This document shows positions 6,101 to 7,694 of a stretch of 7,694 nucleotides of DNA, one piece after another. Source of the stretch: Salibacteraceae bacterium (GTDB taxonomy: Bacteria > Bacteroidota > Bacteroidia > Flavobacteriales_G > Salibacteraceae). The translations under genes and the position numbers were made by a program. The notes below the pieces were generated by a model. It was given only the letters and a program-made list of their open reading frames with translations, did no database searches and was not told the origin of the DNA. Numbering within the stretch: position 1 is the first letter of the stretch; each line of letters begins with the position of its first letter. The stretch is taken from the NCBI GenBank assembly GCA_023262195.1, contig JALRDM010000054.1, forward strand, positions 1 to 7,694. Direction: 5' to 3'.

Positions 6101-7379
6101 CAGACACCGTGTTGCTGTTTTCCATCAGTCGTAAAAAGTAAGTGCCTGCTTCGATGTTTAAGCCAAACTCCGCTTGCGTGGCATTGGAACCTAATTCTTC
6201 ATCCAAAAGAAGCCTGCCGGCAACATCGGTGATTTGTACTTGATATCCCTGCATGGAAGCACCGCCAAAATCCAGTGTGAATGAACCGTTATTTGGATTT
6301 GGGTAAATGTTTATCGATGCACCCATTGGCGAATCATCCAAGCCGAGAGGAAATACATTAACGTCTTTGCAAATTTTACCACACTCGCTTCCATCATCAT
6401 ATGTGGTTAGACAGACCTTGTATGCTCCAAAAGCATTGTATGTGTAAATCGGCTGCTCAAAGGTTGAAGTATTTCCATCGCCAAACTCCCAAAGCACGGA
6501 TGTCACCTCGCCAACCACGGTTGAGTCGAAGAAGGTAAACGTATTGGTGCTCAAATCTCTGGTATAAGTGAAATAAGGTTCGCATGTATATTCAACCACT
6601 TCGATGGTTTCGCAGTATTCATCAATGCAAAAAGGGAAGGGATTAATTACAGAGAGGCATACCTCATAGGAACCTGGTTCTGAATATACATAAGTAGGCT
6701 CCTCATCAAAATTTGGGGCAGAACCATCACCAAAATCCCAAGTTGTAATCAGACCACCGCTAGATAGATTCTTGAATGCAATTTCCAACTCATTTGCCGT
6801 ATATGAGTATTTGGCTTGACATGGACCACCGCCACCACCGCCATCTCCTTCAACGGTAACTTCTTCGCAGTGCTCTGCTTCACAACTAAAGTTGACGGAA
6901 TCATACACGAATAAGCAGACTTCGTAGGTGCCTTCTTGCAAGTAAGTGTATTCTGGATTGGCATCTTCACTAAAGCCTCCCACAAAATCACCAAAATCCC
7001 AAAAATGCGCATTGTATGGACCTTCAGATTCATCAAAAAACTGTACTACCAATTCGTCAGCTAAAAAGCTAAAATCGGCTTCGCAAAACGTATCAGACAT
7101 AAACACCTCATAACACACAGAGTCACACATAGTGCCCGCATCAAAGAGTGATAAACACACTGTGTAAAACCCAGCTGAATCATACTCATGCACCAACGTG
7201 GAATCATTTGTACCATTCCCATCTCCAAAGTCAATCCATAAAGAATCATATGTTCCAAACGAGAAGTTTATGAATTCAAACTCCAGTTGGTCGGTCTCCC
7301 AATCGAAGTCAGCGGTGCATTGAGCAATTGACCCAAATTGAATGAGCATTATAGTGAGGGCGGTGAATAGATATTTCAT
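6078..7379 (-). CDS. Secreted PKD-repeat protein with T9SS type A C-terminal sorting domain
   Basis: A 433-residue acidic exported protein. Residues 1-20 (MKYLFTALTIMLIQFGSIAQ) form a signal peptide, probably cut after SIA. Four PKD-like repeats follow at about 21-95, 99-177, 187-263 and 266-343, each with W-x-FGDG or a variant (repeat 1 DFGDG, repeat 2 WDFGD with an inserted FVGG, repeat 3 WDFGDG, repeat 4 WEFGDG) and a G-xY-x-VCL strand. Each repeat holds four cysteines, 16 in all. A run of six glycines (180-185) separates repeats 2 and 3. The C-terminal domain (about 356-433) begins INIYPNPNNGSFTL, has VQITDVAGRLL and AGTYFLRL, and ends in SPFVVR, as type A substrates of the type IX system do. 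The protein is thus expected on the cell surface or outside, in adhesion or binding; no catalytic domain is present. The ATG at 7379 was chosen for the signal peptide, although the frame is open further upstream. A tail-to-tail overlap of 23 bases joins it to the transporter gene. Confidence 0.9.
   Translation of the reverse strand: MKYLFTALTIMLIQFGSIAQCTADFDWETDQLEFEFINFSFGTYDSLWIDFGDGNGTNDSTLVHEYDSAGFYTVCLSLFDAGTMCDSVCYEVFMSDTFCEADFSFLADELVVQFFDESEGPYNAHFWDFGDFVGGFSEDANPEYTYLQEGTYEVCLFVYDSVNFSCEAEHCEEVTVEGDGGGGGGPCQAKYSYTANELEIAFKNLSSGGLITTWDFGDGSAPNFDEEPTYVYSEPGSYEVCLSVINPFPFCIDEYCETIEVVEYTCEPYFTYTRDLSTNTFTFFDSTVVGEVTSVLWEFGDGNTSTFEQPIYTYNAFGAYKVCLTTYDDGSECGKICKDVNVFPLGLDDSPMGASINIYPNPNNGSFTLDFGGASMQGYQVQITDVAGRLLLDEELGSNATQAEFGLNIEAGTYFLRLMENSNTVSVSPFVVR
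6099..6121 (+). terminator. Weak possible terminator after the EamA gene
   Basis: Directly at the transporter stop, AACAGACA pairs with TGT-TG-CTGTT (two-base bulge, CCG loop) and is followed by only four Ts (6118-6121). This is the only hairpin I see near the end of the rightward genes, and it lies inside the 3' end of the convergent PKD gene. It is short and imperfect, so it is a tentative call. Confidence 0.22.
6825..6842 (-). repeat. Short tandem repeat coding a six-glycine linker
   Basis: The plus strand reads ACCACCGCC twice in a row, coding six glycines (residues 180-185) on the minus strand. It sits exactly between PKD repeats 2 and 3 and is likely a flexible linker. Being a perfect 9-base tandem, it could change copy number in steps of three residues without breaking the frame. 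Confidence 0.7.
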
Positions 7380-7393
7380 GCGTTGAAAATTAA

Positions 7394-7409
7394 TTGGTAA
7401 CCAAACGTA
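7394..7409 (-). promoter_or_regulatory. Probable -7 promoter box of the PKD gene, overlapped by a small palindrome
   Basis: The minus strand of 7402-7409 is TACGTTTG, identical to the -7 box before hemW and an exact match to TAnnTTTG. Transcription would start near 7395-7398, leaving a leader of about 17 bases before the ATG at 7379. No TTTG is found at the expected -33 distance. TTGGT-A-ACCAA (7394-7404), a perfect 11-base dyad, overlaps the box and the presumed start point and could be a binding site, though it may be chance. The rest of the 120 bases between the two divergent genes (7380-7499) shows no clear promoter for the rightward gene. Confidence 0.4.
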
Positions 7410-7499
7410 CGCAAAGATGCATTGGTTGGTGGAGATATCGAGTTTTTTCAAGCAGTAAACTTTAGCTTGTCTTACATTGCCTGTTGTAAAAACTTCACT

Positions 7500-7694
7500 A
7501 TGAAAATTGAAACGCGAATAACGATTGCGGCACCTTCTGATCAGGTTTGGAAACACCTCATTAACATGGAAGCTTATGATGAATGGAATCCATTTCTGCG
7601 GTTCCGCGGAGGTGAAATCAAAAAAGGGAGGGCAAATCCACATTGAGGCTAGTGGCACAAAATTCAGCCCGATACTTTTGGCCGTGGATGAAAA
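7500..7694 (+). CDS. SRPBCC (START-like) family protein, 5' part only, with a frameshift near 7620-7628
   Basis: The beginning of a SRPBCC/polyketide-cyclase-like small-ligand-binding protein, normally about 140-150 residues. From ATG at 7500 it reads MKIETRITIAAPSDQVWKHL and then AYDEWNPFLRFRGGEIKKG, the classic first strand, helix and WNPF turn of the fold. Frame zero then runs into RANPH and a TGA at 7644-7646. If one base is dropped from the A6 (7620-7625) or GGG (7626-7628) run, the text continues GEIKKGGQIHIEASGTKFSPILLAVDE, as homologues do, and stays open to the window edge. So either the gene is truly broken, it is rescued by slippage, or the assembly has an extra base. An earlier in-frame ATG at 7422 adds 26 residues unlike the family and lies partly over the PKD promoter, so I did not use it. 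The ligand is unknown. The 3' half is outside the window. Confidence 0.75.

Noticed and set aside
7422..7499. ATG at 7422 as the start of the SRPBCC gene
   Set aside because: It adds 26 residues not seen in the family; ATG at 7500 gives the typical MKIETxITI opening.
7620..7628. Programmed -1 ribosomal frameshift at AAAAAAGGG
   Set aside because: The restored frame is one base later (+1), not -1, so the dnaX-like slippery mechanism would give the wrong frame; error, mutation or transcript slippage are better readings.
7380..7658. Upstream extension of the PKD gene by 93 codons to 7658
   Set aside because: A clean signal peptide starts at 7379, the -7 box lies just upstream of it, and the extension is antisense to the SRPBCC gene.

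Overview
The window looks like chromosomal DNA of a member of the Bacteroidota, probably Flavobacteriales-like. The exported protein at the right end has PKD repeats and a C-terminal domain of the type IX secretion (por) kind, which is restricted to this phylum. Three intergenic regions carry exact or near matches to the phylum's promoter -7 box (TAnnTTTG). Classical Shine-Dalgarno sequences are mostly absent. The DNA is moderately AT-rich and densely coded. I see no tRNA, rRNA, insertion sequence, CRISPR array or phage gene, and no gap above 300 bases without a gene.

Left part (1-3608): a heme O synthase gene (ctaB/cyoE) runs leftward off the window edge. It is divergent from a rightward group made of hemW (radical SAM heme chaperone), a metal-dependent cyclase/kynurenine-formamidase-like hydrolase, and a SRAP-domain protein that caps abasic sites in single-stranded DNA. 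The two heme-related genes share a 77-base intergenic region. The three rightward genes are closely spaced (29 and 3 bases) and are probably one operon.

Middle part (3609-6100): an Lrp/AsnC-type regulator is preceded by a perfect 17-base palindrome lying over its probable promoter. It is followed in the same direction by a MmcQ/YjbR-family protein, a DUF502 membrane protein and an EamA/DMT transporter. The last two overlap by 8 bases. These three genes appear to start with TTG.

Right part (6078-7694): the leftward gene for the secreted four-PKD, T9SS-sorted protein overlaps the transporter gene tail to tail by 23 bases. Divergent from it, at the right edge, is the start of a SRPBCC (START-like) protein whose reading frame is broken by one extra base in or next to an A6G3 run.

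Most of this is ordinary housekeeping and accessory content. I do not see a convincing undescribed multi-gene system. The points most worth checking are the palindrome at the Lrp gene, the promoter that abuts the hemW start, the fourfold repeated cysteine pattern in the secreted protein, the altered metal-site motif in the cyclase, and the SRPBCC frameshift.
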